12,489 nucleotides of DNA from SYOC01 sp035575235 (lineage in GTDB: Bacteria; Desulfobacterota; Binatia; Bin18), in contig DATLYA010000007.1 of NCBI GenBank assembly GCA_035575235.1, forward strand, positions 1 to 12,489, written 5' to 3'. Numbering within the stretch: position 1 is the stretch's first letter; every line of letters begins with the position of its first letter. Below, in pieces: positions 1-7,367 of this stretch. A program made the position numbers and the translations under genes. The notes beneath the pieces are model-generated. The model was given only the letters and a program-made list of their open reading frames with translations, had not been told where the DNA came from and ran no database searches.

Positions 1-143
1 CCGCCGACTCTGACTTCAGCGAGCGGCCTTTCCGAACTCGCCGACACAGGGGAGGAGAGCGACTCCGCCTCTGGACCGGCAGCTTGAGCGGAAACGGCCA
101 GCAATAAAAAGACCGTGCTCACCGTCCAGATTGTGTACTTCAT
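1..143 (-). CDS. bamA: Probable BamA outer-membrane assembly protein, N-terminal fragment
   Basis: A coding frame begins with ATG at 143 and stays open to the window edge, giving about 47 residues. It has a typical signal peptide: a short positive start (MKYT), a hydrophobic core rich in V, L and A (about residues 9-18), and an Ala-x-Ala type cleavage region (SAQAAG, about residues 18-23). After a Ser/Pro/Glu-rich stretch it ends in PLAEVRVGG, which resembles the opening beta strand of a first POTRA domain. BamA is the outer-membrane beta-barrel that inserts other beta-barrels. The call rests on this short stretch and on the known gene order lysS-lolC-lolD-bamA. Another exported protein remains possible. 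A purine-rich GGGGAAA lies about 12 bases upstream of the ATG. The gene lies 120 bases downstream of lolD and probably shares its transcript. Confidence 0.55.
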   Translation of the reverse strand, partial: MKYTIWTVSTVFLLLAVSAQAAGPEAESLSSPVSASSERPLAEVRVG

Positions 144-263
144 AGATATGGAACGTTTCCCCGCCGAGGTTGTGTTCCCCCCTAACAAAATCCCTACAGG
201 TTGTAAAGGCAGTCACTGCATACAGTCAAGTGAAGGCGCGCAGGCGAGAAATTGGCTGCGGCT

Positions 264-950
264 TCACCGGGATATGTCCTTGAGCTGGCCGTGTTGCAGC
301 CGCAAGGTCCGATCCATAGCCGCTGCTAATTTCTCGCTATGGGTGACAACCGCCAGAGTAGCGCCTAATTGCTGATTCAAATCAAGCAGCAAACGCAACA
401 CGCTTTCGCCAGTGACTGGATCAAGATTTCCTGTTGGCTCGTCCCCCAAAATGATACGCGGCTTCATCACCAACGCACGAGCAACCGCGACGCGCTGCTG
501 TTCGCCGCCTGAGAGCTCTCCTGGGCGGTGCGTCAGCCGATCAGCAAGCCCCACCTGTTCCAGCATGGTTTGGGCGCGCTGACGCGCTTCTGGCAAACTC
601 AAGCCTGCAATTAAGCCAGGCATCGCCACGTTCTCCAGGGCGGTGAAATCAGGTAGTAGATGGTGAAACTGAAAGATGAAGCCGATCTCGCGATTACGCA
701 GGGCGGCGCGTTCAGGCTCGGAGAGAGCAAACAAGTCCTGTCCATCCAAAAGCACACGCCCGGCTGTCGGTTGGTCGAGCATGCCTAAGATGTGGAGCAA
801 GGTGCTCTTGCCAACTCCTGATTCCCCGACAATGGCAACCCGTTCGGTGGGACGAATGGCGAGGTAGAGATCGCGAAGCACATGAATGGCCTGCGTCCCT
901 TCGCCATACTGTTTGCTGAGACCAATGGCTTCGAGCAAAAATTCAGCCAC
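264..950 (-). CDS. lolD: LolD, ATP-binding subunit of the lipoprotein-releasing ABC transporter
   Basis: LolD hydrolyses ATP on the cytoplasmic side of the inner membrane to drive extraction of lipoproteins by LolC/E and their transfer to periplasmic LolA. The sequence has Walker A GESGVGKST (about residues 42-50), a Q-loop region with FQFHHLLPDFTALENV as in the LolD/MacB family, signature LSGGEQQR (about 146-153), Walker B ILGDEPTG (about 167-174) and the switch histidine in VVTHS (about 204). I chose the GTG at 950 because GGAG at 956-959 sits 5 bases before it and because the resulting 228 residues match the usual family length. An ATG at 1028 would overlap the lolC stop as ATGA and give 254 residues. 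However, its extra 26 residues do not look like LolD and it lacks a good ribosome-binding site. lolC lies immediately upstream and a probable bamA downstream. Confidence 0.93.
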   Translation of the reverse strand: MAEFLLEAIGLSKQYGEGTQAIHVLRDLYLAIRPTERVAIVGESGVGKSTLLHILGMLDQPTAGRVLLDGQDLFALSEPERAALRNREIGFIFQFHHLLPDFTALENVAMPGLIAGLSLPEARQRAQTMLEQVGLADRLTHRPGELSGGEQQRVAVARALVMKPRIILGDEPTGNLDPVTGESVLRLLLDLNQQLGATLAVVTHSEKLAAAMDRTLRLQHGQLKDISR

Positions 951-955
951 TACGT

Positions 956-959
956 CTCC
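956..959 (-). promoter_or_regulatory. Ribosome-binding site deciding the lolD start
   Basis: GGAG on the minus strand lies 5 bases before the GTG at 950. No comparable motif lies at a suitable distance before the ATG at 1028. This supports a GTG start and a 228-residue LolD. Confidence 0.6.
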
Positions 960-1024
960 ATGCATTCCCGGGAAGTAAACGGCAAGAGCGATTGGCGTTC
1001 CATAACAGCGAATGCGTCGTTCCC

Positions 1025-2290
1025 TCATTCATAGCGCAGAACTTCTACCGGAGGCAAATTGGCGGCCTGGCGAGCGGGATAGATCGTCGCGAGCAAACAG
1101 ATAATCATCGAGGCTACGCCCACCATAAGAAAATTACTCAGATAGATCTTCACTGGCAGTGTGTTGGTGTAAAACACATCAGGAGGAAGATCGATGAAGT
1201 GATAGCGGTCAAGCAACCAGCAGCCGCCGTAGCCGAGCATGGTGCCGAGCAGCGTGCCGACGACGCCAATCAGTGCGCCTTTGTAGATAAAAATTCGGCC
1301 AATCGATTGACTGGTGGCGCCCATAGATTTCAGCACGGCAATGTCTTTGCGTTTTTCCATCACCACCATAATCAGGGTGGCGATAATATTGAACGCCGCC
1401 ACCAAGACAATGAGCAGTAGCACGATGAAATAGACGATCTTTTCCAGCGCCAGTGCGGCGAAAATATTGCGGTTAATCTCAGTCCAGTCCCGCGCTTTAT
1501 ACGGGAACCCCAGCGCAGCCTCAATCCGGCGGGCGATTTTTTGCGCCTCATAGACATCGGCCACACGTACTTCGACGCCCGTCACGCGTTCACCCAAACC
1601 AAAAAAACTCTGAGCGTCGGCGAGCGACATCATCATTAACCCTTCATCATAGTTGTACATGCCGGAGTCGAAAATCGCGGCGACGACGAATCGTTTCACC
1701 TTGGGCGTCATCCCCAGCGGGCCTGGACTGGCGTTGAGCGGAGAGACCACATTAATAGGGTCGCCGACCAGCACGCCGAGCTGGCGGGCGAGCGCCTGAC
1801 CGATGATGACGCCAGTGAGGGTCACGGTGCGCGCTCCATTACCGTCCTGCGTCGTCACTTCTTGTGGGCGTCCAAGCCCATTGAGCGTTCCTTCCTTTAA
1901 GTGATCGGCAATATCAACGACAGCGTTGGCGTGCGCCGGCTCTAAACCGCGCACCAACACGCCTGATACGCTCTGCCGCGACGAGACCATGACTTGACTG
2001 TAAATAAACGGCGCCGCCGCCGCTACGCCTGGAACCTGACGGATCGTCTCAACGGCTGGTTGATACTCGTTGAACGCGCCGCTCATGCTGGTCACGATAA
2101 TATGCGGATTAAATCCCAAGATGCGGCTGCGCAGGTCCTCTTCAAACCCGGTCATAACGGACAAGACGATGTTAAGCGTCATCACACCGAGCAGCACCCC
2201 AAAGGTCGAGATCACGGTGATAAGGGAAATGAACGCCTCGCGTCGTTTCGCGCGCAGATAGCGCAGACTGATGAAGAGTTCGTAACGCAC
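1025..2290 (-). CDS. lolC: LolC/LolE-type lipoprotein-releasing system permease
   Basis: This 421-residue inner-membrane protein is the membrane subunit of the lipoprotein-releasing ABC transporter. It opens with MRYELFISLRYLRAKRREAF, the usual LolC/E amphipathic start. A first membrane helix follows at about 20-46, ending in the conserved MTGFE. A large periplasmic domain (about 50-280) comes next, then FtsX-type helices at about 281-310, 333-360 and 384-404. It closes with PARQAANLPPVEVLRYE, the typical C-terminal signature. The start is GTG at 2290. The leader before it is AT-rich and shows no Shine-Dalgarno motif, but the N-terminus matches the family well. lolD follows directly. Only one permease gene is present here, so the complex may use two copies of it, as in LolF-type systems, unless a separate lolE lies elsewhere. 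Confidence 0.92.
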   Translation of the reverse strand: MRYELFISLRYLRAKRREAFISLITVISTFGVLLGVMTLNIVLSVMTGFEEDLRSRILGFNPHIIVTSMSGAFNEYQPAVETIRQVPGVAAAAPFIYSQVMVSSRQSVSGVLVRGLEPAHANAVVDIADHLKEGTLNGLGRPQEVTTQDGNGARTVTLTGVIIGQALARQLGVLVGDPINVVSPLNASPGPLGMTPKVKRFVVAAIFDSGMYNYDEGLMMMSLADAQSFFGLGERVTGVEVRVADVYEAQKIARRIEAALGFPYKARDWTEINRNIFAALALEKIVYFIVLLLIVLVAAFNIIATLIMVVMEKRKDIAVLKSMGATSQSIGRIFIYKGALIGVVGTLLGTMLGYGGCWLLDRYHFIDLPPDVFYTNTLPVKIYLSNFLMVGVASMIICLLATIYPARQAANLPPVEVLRYE

Positions 2291-2302
2291 GGAAGAATTA
2301 GG

Positions 2303-2335
2303 AATGAAAAATTAAAAATGCAAAATTAAAAACAT
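2303..2335. repeat. AT-rich array with 7/14-base periodicity before lolC
   Basis: The 11-mer AAAATTAAAAA occurs at 2308-2318 and again at 2322-2332, exactly 14 bases apart. On the minus strand the stretch reads as seven-base units TAATTTT, GCATTTT, TAATTTT, TCATTCC, TAATTCT running up to the lolC start. It is far more AT-rich than the neighbouring genes. A related stretch lies between selB and selD. Confidence 0.55.
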
Positions 2336-2346
2336 TTAAGTTAAGT

Positions 2347-2378
2347 AACAAGCGGTGAAGAACGGCAGTAAGCTTGTT
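2347..2378 (-). terminator. Inverted repeat after lysS, possible weak terminator
   Basis: AACAAGC at 2347-2353 and GCTTGTT at 2372-2378 are perfect 7-base complements around an 18-base loop, downstream of lysS. On the minus strand a T-rich stretch follows, but the longest T run is about 14 bases after the stem. It is therefore not a standard intrinsic terminator, and read-through into lolC is likely. Confidence 0.25.
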
Positions 2379-2384
2379 CTTTGA

Positions 2385-2419
2385 TTCATTTTACATGTTG
2401 CATTTTACATGTTGCATTG
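2385..2419. repeat. Heptamer array at the 3' end of lysS
   Basis: CATTTTACATGTTG is repeated perfectly at 2387-2400 and 2401-2414. In seven-base register the stretch reads TTCATTT, TACATGT, TGCATTT, TACATGT, TGCATTG. The next heptamer, TTCAGCG (2420-2426), contains the lysS stop codon (TCA on the plus strand). The 13-mer TTTTACATGTTGC occurs at 2389-2401 and 2403-2415, and again next to selB at 11025-11037. Confidence 0.75.
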
Positions 2420-2420
2420 T

Positions 2421-3908
2421 TCAGCGTTTCTCTGGTCGCATTTGTGGAAAGAGGATGACGTCGCGGATCGAGGGGGAATTGGTAAACAACATGACGAGCC
2501 GGTCAATGCCAATGCCCTCACCCGCTGTAGGCGGCATGCCATATTCTAGAGCGCGGACGTAATCTTCATCGAGCGCATGGGCTTCTTGATCCCCAGCCTC
2601 GCGTTCGCGTAATTGTTCGAGAAACCGTTGCAGCTGATCTTCGGGATCGTTGAGTTCTGAGAAGGCATTGGCAAGCTCCCGGCCAGCAATATAGAGCTCA
2701 AAGCGATCAACGAACTGGGGATCTTTATCGTTCCGCCGCGCCAACGGCGACACCTCCACCGGGTAGCTCACCACGAAGGTCGGCTGGATGAGATGGGGCT
2801 CAACGATCGCGCTGAATAATGCTTCCAAGACTTTCCCTAAAGGAGCCGACGCGTGGGGAAGAACACCTAACTCTCGCGCCTTTGCTCGCACGACCTCGTC
2901 GTTCTCGATATCGTCCGCTGAGAAACCTGCATATTCCTGAACGGCTTCCTTCAGACCAAGACGGCGCCAAGGCGGGGTCAAATCGATCTCGTATTCGCCA
3001 TAGTGCAGACGTAGTCCGCCATTGATCTCTTGAGCGAGGAAGGTGAAGAGTTCCTCTGTCAAGGTCATGAGATGCTCATAGGTCGCGTACGCCTGATAGA
3101 ACTCAAGCATGGTGTATTCCGGATTGTGCTTGGTCGACATGCCTTCATTGCGAAACATACGACCCAGTTCAAACACACGTTCGACGCCGCCCACAATCAA
3201 ACGCTTAAGAAACAGTTCCGGCGCGATGCGGAGGTACAGGTCAACATCCAACGTGTTGTGATGCGTCACAAATGGCCGCGCCAATGCGCCGCCAGCAATG
3301 CTTTGCATCGTCGGCGTTTCCACCTCCAGGTAATCGCGGGCAATAAAAAACTGGCGGATCAATTGGATGAGCTTGGCGCGTTTGCGGAATGTCTCACGCA
3401 CATAGGGGTTCACAAGCAGATCCAGGTACCGTTGACGATACCGCGCTTCGACATCTTGAAGTCCATGCCATTTTTCCGGCAGCGGACGGAGCGCCTTGCT
3501 TAATAAGCGCAATTCGCTTGCTTTGAGCGTCAATTCACCCGTGCGAGTGCGAAAAAGCGCGCCAGTAACGCCAACGATATCCCCAACATCCAGCGTCTCT
3601 TTGAGGAGCGTCACCGCCTCTTGTGGGCTATCCCCTTGACGGACATACACTTGGAGCTGTCCGCTACGGTCCTGCACATGAAAAAAAGCGGCTTTCCCGA
3701 AATGACGGAGTGACATTATGCGGCCAGCGAGCGCAAACTGCTCTGGCAGCGCTGCAAGGTCCTCCTCGGTAGCGTTGGCAAACTGCTGCAATAACGCCGC
3801 CGCCGTATGGGTCGGCGCGAAATCGTTAGGGTAGACTGGCGCCCCGCGCTCTTTGAGCGCAGCAAGCTTCTTTTTGCGCACCAGTATCTGTTCATTTTCT
3901 TCAGTCAT
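2421..3908 (-). CDS. lysS: Lysyl-tRNA synthetase, class II
   Basis: This cytoplasmic enzyme charges tRNA-Lys with lysine using ATP. Its 495 residues match the usual bacterial length of about 490-510. The order is an N-terminal helical extension, the OB-fold anticodon-binding domain (about 59-140), and the class II catalytic core. Motif 1 ends in YLEVETPTM (about 193-201). Motif 2 is FELGRMFRNEG with HNPEYTMLEFY (about 246-271). Motif 3 is GEGIGIDRLVML (about 463-474), followed by RDVILFPQMRP near the C-terminus. ATG at 3908 gives the normal N-terminus MTEENEQILVRKKK, but no Shine-Dalgarno sequence precedes it. A 35-codon ORF in the same frame ends in TAA 12 bases before the start. lolC lies 130 bases downstream on the same strand, with gspC divergent upstream. 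Confidence 0.97.
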   Translation of the reverse strand: MTEENEQILVRKKKLAALKERGAPVYPNDFAPTHTAAALLQQFANATEEDLAALPEQFALAGRIMSLRHFGKAAFFHVQDRSGQLQVYVRQGDSPQEAVTLLKETLDVGDIVGVTGALFRTRTGELTLKASELRLLSKALRPLPEKWHGLQDVEARYRQRYLDLLVNPYVRETFRKRAKLIQLIRQFFIARDYLEVETPTMQSIAGGALARPFVTHHNTLDVDLYLRIAPELFLKRLIVGGVERVFELGRMFRNEGMSTKHNPEYTMLEFYQAYATYEHLMTLTEELFTFLAQEINGGLRLHYGEYEIDLTPPWRRLGLKEAVQEYAGFSADDIENDEVVRAKARELGVLPHASAPLGKVLEALFSAIVEPHLIQPTFVVSYPVEVSPLARRNDKDPQFVDRFELYIAGRELANAFSELNDPEDQLQRFLEQLREREAGDQEAHALDEDYVRALEYGMPPTAGEGIGIDRLVMLFTNSPSIRDVILFPQMRPEKR

Positions 3909-3920
3909 AGAATCAAGGGC

Positions 3921-4028
3921 TTAACCGACCGCGCCCAGGGCGTCAACCAGGTAAGAGACTTGGGGGATATAAGCAAATTTCAGCTTTGAGAAAGGGCTTC
4001 CCCTGGCGAGGACTACGGTGCGTCGCAT
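3921..4028 (-). CDS. Possible 35-residue upstream ORF in the lysS leader
   Basis: From ATG at 4028 the minus strand encodes 35 residues starting MRRTVVLARG and ending LGAVG, then TAA at 3921-3923. AGGAG lies just before the ATG, but with only 2 bases of spacing. The stop is 12 bases before the lysS ATG and in the same frame. I do not recognise the peptide. It contains two lysine codons (residues 15 and 17). It could couple translation to lysS, which lacks its own ribosome-binding site, or it could be chance. Confidence 0.2.
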   Translation of the reverse strand: MRRTVVLARGSPFSKLKFAYIPQVSYLVDALGAVG

Positions 4029-4048
4029 TTCTCCTCTCGGTTTCGGCT

Positions 4049-4078
4049 AATATAGCGTAATTGCTAGTTTCTTATCAG
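4049..4078 (-). promoter_or_regulatory. Possible sigma70-type promoter for the lysS-lolC-lolD transcript
   Basis: On the minus strand CTGATA (plus-strand 4073-4078) and TATATT (plus-strand 4049-4054) are separated by 18 bases. They match the -35 and -10 consensus at 4 of 6 and 5 of 6 positions. The site is about 140 bases upstream of lysS, leaving a long leader that includes the 35-codon ORF. This is consensus matching only. Confidence 0.3.
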
Positions 4079-4088
4079 TTTCCATACT
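4061..4088 (+). promoter_or_regulatory. Possible promoter for gspC-gspD
   Basis: TTGCTA (4061-4066) and CATACT (4083-4088) are 16 bases apart, each matching 4 of 6 consensus positions. The site overlaps the proposed lysS promoter on the other strand. A direct repeat CTTATCA occurs at 4071-4077 and 4087-4093, 16 bases apart, and might be an operator. The evidence is weak. Confidence 0.18.
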
Positions 4089-4166
4089 TATCAATGAAAA
4101 TATGACCCAAAGCTTGAATTTTCTCTCGCTTTCGTTTATGCTGCGCCCGGTGGAGGTGAGGTAGAT

Positions 4167-5045
4167 GTGGTGGTAGGTGGGGCTCAGCTCCTCTTCTTCA
4201 GCGCGCGGTTATGCTTGCTTACGCTTCTCTCATATTGCTGCGCGCTGGCGGTAAACAGCATGGTGGCGATGTGGCTGACATCGCCACCAGCCGTCATCTT
4301 ATTCAATGATAGCGCATCAGGACGCGTTGCACAGCCAAAACCGCCGTTATCTTCCTACGCGGTTGTTTATACCCGGGATATTTTCAACGCTATTAAGGCT
4401 CCGACGCAGGTCGAAAGGACACCCCTCGCAGCAGGGAGCGGCAGCCCTCTCAAACTCTGGGGCACTGCCATTGGCGACAACGAGCGCACGTTCGCCATCA
4501 TTGAAGATGTGGGAACCCACACGCAAGGTCTTTACCATGCCGGTGATCAGGTTCTGCCTGGAGTGACGCTCATGGAAGTACGCTGGGACCGCGTGGTGAT
4601 TGACCGCTCCGGGCGACGCGAGACGTTACTCCTCCCTACGACTCCCTCTGTGACATTACCAATACAGACCGCCGCGGTTGCCGCGCCAAATGGAGAACAA
4701 GATGGCGTACGGCAGGTGACGCAGGATAGTTTTCAGATTGATCGTCGAGAAGTAGATCACGCCATGAGTAATTTGAATGAATTATTCACGCAGGCGCGAG
4801 CCGTACCATACACATCGTCCGAAGGGGAGGCGCAGGGATTTCGGTTATTCTCCATCAAACCGCAAAGCTTAATCGACCGCATCGGGTTGAAAAACGGCGA
4901 TATCGTACAGCGCGTTAACGGAGTAGAAATTTCCGATCCGAGCACGGCCTTTAGCTTACTCCAGACATTGCAAGGGCAGACGCAAGTCCGCGTTGATGTC
5001 CTGCGTAACCATCAACCTGTGACGCTCTCCTATGAGATTCAATAG
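4167..5045 (+). CDS. gspC: Type II secretion system protein GspC
   Basis: GspC is the inner-membrane subunit that links the assembly platform to the outer-membrane secretin in type II secretion. The 292-residue protein has a short cytoplasmic start and one membrane helix (about residues 15-37). The periplasmic homology region (about 64-157) includes YTRDIFNAI and LWGTAIGDNERTFAIIED. A linker follows, and then a C-terminal PDZ-type domain (about 222-292) with GFRLFSIKPQSLIDRIGLKN and GDIVQRVNGVEI. The start is GTG at 4167, with GAGG at 4158-4161 five bases before it and a stronger GGAGG at 4152-4156. The ATG at 4165 is in another frame and stops at once. The 3' end overlaps gspD by 14 bases, which suggests translational coupling. 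Confidence 0.9.
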   Translation: MVVGGAQLLFFSARLCLLTLLSYCCALAVNSMVAMWLTSPPAVILFNDSASGRVAQPKPPLSSYAVVYTRDIFNAIKAPTQVERTPLAAGSGSPLKLWGTAIGDNERTFAIIEDVGTHTQGLYHAGDQVLPGVTLMEVRWDRVVIDRSGRRETLLLPTTPSVTLPIQTAAVAAPNGEQDGVRQVTQDSFQIDRREVDHAMSNLNELFTQARAVPYTSSEGEAQGFRLFSIKPQSLIDRIGLKNGDIVQRVNGVEISDPSTAFSLLQTLQGQTQVRVDVLRNHQPVTLSYEIQ

Positions 5046-7359
5046 GCGGACGAGGGTTGGGAGCCGTGGGGGCGAGCAGTCCATCGCTTCTACGAGCTGT
5101 TCACTCACAGCCCGAAAAATTTTTCCTGTAGTCGCGAGTGTTCTGCTGATGTTGCCGGCAGGAGGGGGCGCGGCGCAAGAGCAGGACGGCGCAGCGCAGG
5201 ATGGGTTTCGTCAGAGTGGCAAGCCGCCCGAGACGATGGTGAATGAGGGGGTGCGCGCCGGGGATGACAATGGACAGCGACGCGTGGCGATGAATTTTCA
5301 AGATGTAGACATCCCTGTGCTGGCGCGGTTTGTCAGTGAACTCACCAATAAAAATTTCATCGTTGACGAAAAGGTCCGTGGGAAAGTAACCGTCATCTCA
5401 CCCACGAAAGTCACGCCGGAGGAAGCGTACGCTATCTTTCAGTCCGTGTTGCAAGTCAAAGGCTTTACTACCGTGCCGAGCGGCGGCGTGGTGAAAATCG
5501 TGGCGAGCCGTGAAGCAAAACAAGCCGGGTTGCCGACTGTTTACAATGGTTCGCTTGCCGCCGCGGGCGACGAGTTTATTACCCGGCTTGTCCCCTTGCG
5601 GCATGTCTCAGCCGCTGATATGGCGGCGACTCTGCAACCCATGGTGGCCGCAGACGGCTTAGTGCTGGCGTACGCCCCGACCAATTCGCTGATTCTGACT
5701 GATTCCGCTCCGAATGTGCGCCGCTTGCTGGGGATGGTTGAAGAACTCGACGTGGAAGGGCGCGAGCGCACGACGGAAGTCATTCCCTTGAAATACGCCG
5801 TGGCCGCGGACCTGGCGAAGAAAATTGAAGAAATTATGAAGGAGCAAGGAGCGAGCGACGGCGTCAGCGGGACCGTGCGCATACGCACAGCGGCAGTCAC
5901 TTCTCCCCCTCCTCCTGCCACAAGCCCGAATCGCCCTGTGCGGGTCCTTCCCGATGAGCGCACGAACGCCTTGATCGTTATGAGCAACCCCATAGAACTG
6001 AAAACCGTGCACCGCCTGGTGGAGCGGCTCGACGTGCCGCCGCCGCCAGGTTCCAGCAAAATTCATGTGTACGCCTTGAAATACGCCAATGCGGAAGAAT
6101 TGTTGCCGGTGCTGGCGGAATTGATTGGCGCGAAGACCAGCGCCAGCCGGTCGATCAGCGCGCCGCGCCAGGAGCGACGGTATCGCCGCTCGGAGCGCTT
6201 CCGGTCAGGAGGCAATCGCTTTGATGCGGGGATGGGCGATCGCTATGAATCGCAACCGCCCGTTTCTGCCCCACTGGCGCCTCCGCCAGGAGCGACCGGC
6301 GCTGCGCCGGAGTTCAGCCATGAAGTGCAGATTACGGCTGATCCCGCGACCAACTCACTGTTAATTAGCGCCTCCCCGCAGGATTTTGCCACACTGCGGG
6401 CCGTGATTGAAAAGCTCGACGTGCGCCGTCGGCAGGTGTATGTCGAGGCGATTATTCTAGAGGTGAGCGTCGAACGCGCCCGACAGCTAGGCATCGAACT
6501 GCAGTACGCCTTCAGTATCAACGGAGAGGGCGTTGGCCTGGGCCGGACGAATTTACAAAATCTCAACCAGGCTTTAAAGGACCCCGCCAGCTTATCCGGG
6601 CTGCTTCTGGCCGCAGCAAGCAATAAAACCATTGAGCTGCCGGACGGCACGCGCATTCCCGCGCAAATCGCTTTGTTACGCGCAGCACAGAACAGTTCGG
6701 ACATTAACGTGCTTTCTGCTCCTACCTTACTCACCGCCGATAACCAAGAGGCAGAAATTCTCGTGGGGCAAAACGTGCCGTTTCTGGCGAGTCGCGCCAC
6801 CAGCAGCGCGAACTTGAACAACCTGTTCGCCACGGTTCAGCGAGAAGACGTTGGGATTACCCTCCGTTTAACTCCCCAGATTTCCGAGGGTGAGACGGTG
6901 CGCCTGGACATCTATGAAGAGGTGTCGGCGATCGTGCCGACGACCGTGGGCGACCCCAATCTCGTGGGCCCGACCACTTCTGTCCGATCGGCCAGCACAA
7001 CGGTAGTGGCCAAGAGCGGGCAGACCGTGGTCATTGGCGGGTTGATTTCGGACAACGCGACGCGGCGGCGGAACGCCGTTCCCTATATCGACACCATTCC
7101 GGTGTTGGGCAACTTCTTTCGTTCGGATCAGCACTCTGACGCGAAAATCAACTTATTAATTTTTTTGACGCCGCACATTGTGCGGGATGATGCGGAAATT
7201 GCGCAACGGTCGTTGCTCGAACGCGACAAGATGCGCGAGTCCTTGAAAGAGAATCACGCGCCGGAGCGCTGGCAAAAACCTCTTGAGCGTCCGTCGTTCA
7301 CGCCGCCGCCAGACAAACGATCCGGCGGCGTGTTGCTGCCCGGGACGGGAGGGAAGTAA
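5032..7359 (+). CDS. gspD: Type II secretion system secretin GspD
   Basis: GspD forms the outer-membrane channel of the type II secretion system. An extended basic N-terminus precedes a signal peptide core (about residues 30-48, cleavage near GGGAAQ). Domain N0 lies at about 85-160 (MNFQDVDIPVLARFVSELT), N1 at about 184-242, N2 at about 249-336 and N3 at about 344-464. N3 is split by a low-complexity insert (about 370-428) rich in R, S, G and P. The secretin barrel region spans about 466-717 and contains VGQNVPFLA, QREDVGITLRLTPQI, SGQTVVIGGLISD and the closing LLIFLTPHIV. A tail of about 58 residues follows. The total of 775 residues is longer than many GspD proteins (about 650-700), largely because of the insert and the ends. 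ATG at 5032 overlaps the end of gspC. No gspE follows; the next gene is convergent. Confidence 0.96.
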   Translation: MRFNRRTRVGSRGGEQSIASTSCSLTARKIFPVVASVLLMLPAGGGAAQEQDGAAQDGFRQSGKPPETMVNEGVRAGDDNGQRRVAMNFQDVDIPVLARFVSELTNKNFIVDEKVRGKVTVISPTKVTPEEAYAIFQSVLQVKGFTTVPSGGVVKIVASREAKQAGLPTVYNGSLAAAGDEFITRLVPLRHVSAADMAATLQPMVAADGLVLAYAPTNSLILTDSAPNVRRLLGMVEELDVEGRERTTEVIPLKYAVAADLAKKIEEIMKEQGASDGVSGTVRIRTAAVTSPPPPATSPNRPVRVLPDERTNALIVMSNPIELKTVHRLVERLDVPPPPGSSKIHVYALKYANAEELLPVLAELIGAKTSASRSISAPRQERRYRRSERFRSGGNRFDAGMGDRYESQPPVSAPLAPPPGATGAAPEFSHEVQITADPATNSLLISASPQDFATLRAVIEKLDVRRRQVYVEAIILEVSVERARQLGIELQYAFSINGEGVGLGRTNLQNLNQALKDPASLSGLLLAAASNKTIELPDGTRIPAQIALLRAAQNSSDINVLSAPTLLTADNQEAEILVGQNVPFLASRATSSANLNNLFATVQREDVGITLRLTPQISEGETVRLDIYEEVSAIVPTTVGDPNLVGPTTSVRSASTTVVAKSGQTVVIGGLISDNATRRRNAVPYIDTIPVLGNFFRSDQHSDAKINLLIFLTPHIVRDDAEIAQRSLLERDKMRESLKENHAPERWQKPLERPSFTPPPDKRSGGVLLPGTGGK

Positions 7360-7367
7360 GCGGCTAC

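Noticed and set aside
16..216. Minus-strand ORF of 66 codons at the window start
   Set aside because: It is in a different frame from the signal-peptide ORF starting at 143, and its composition is not protein-like.
2385..2419. CRISPR array or remnant at the tandem 14-base repeats
   Set aside because: Units are contiguous with no spacers, and 7 or 14 bases is far too short for CRISPR repeats.
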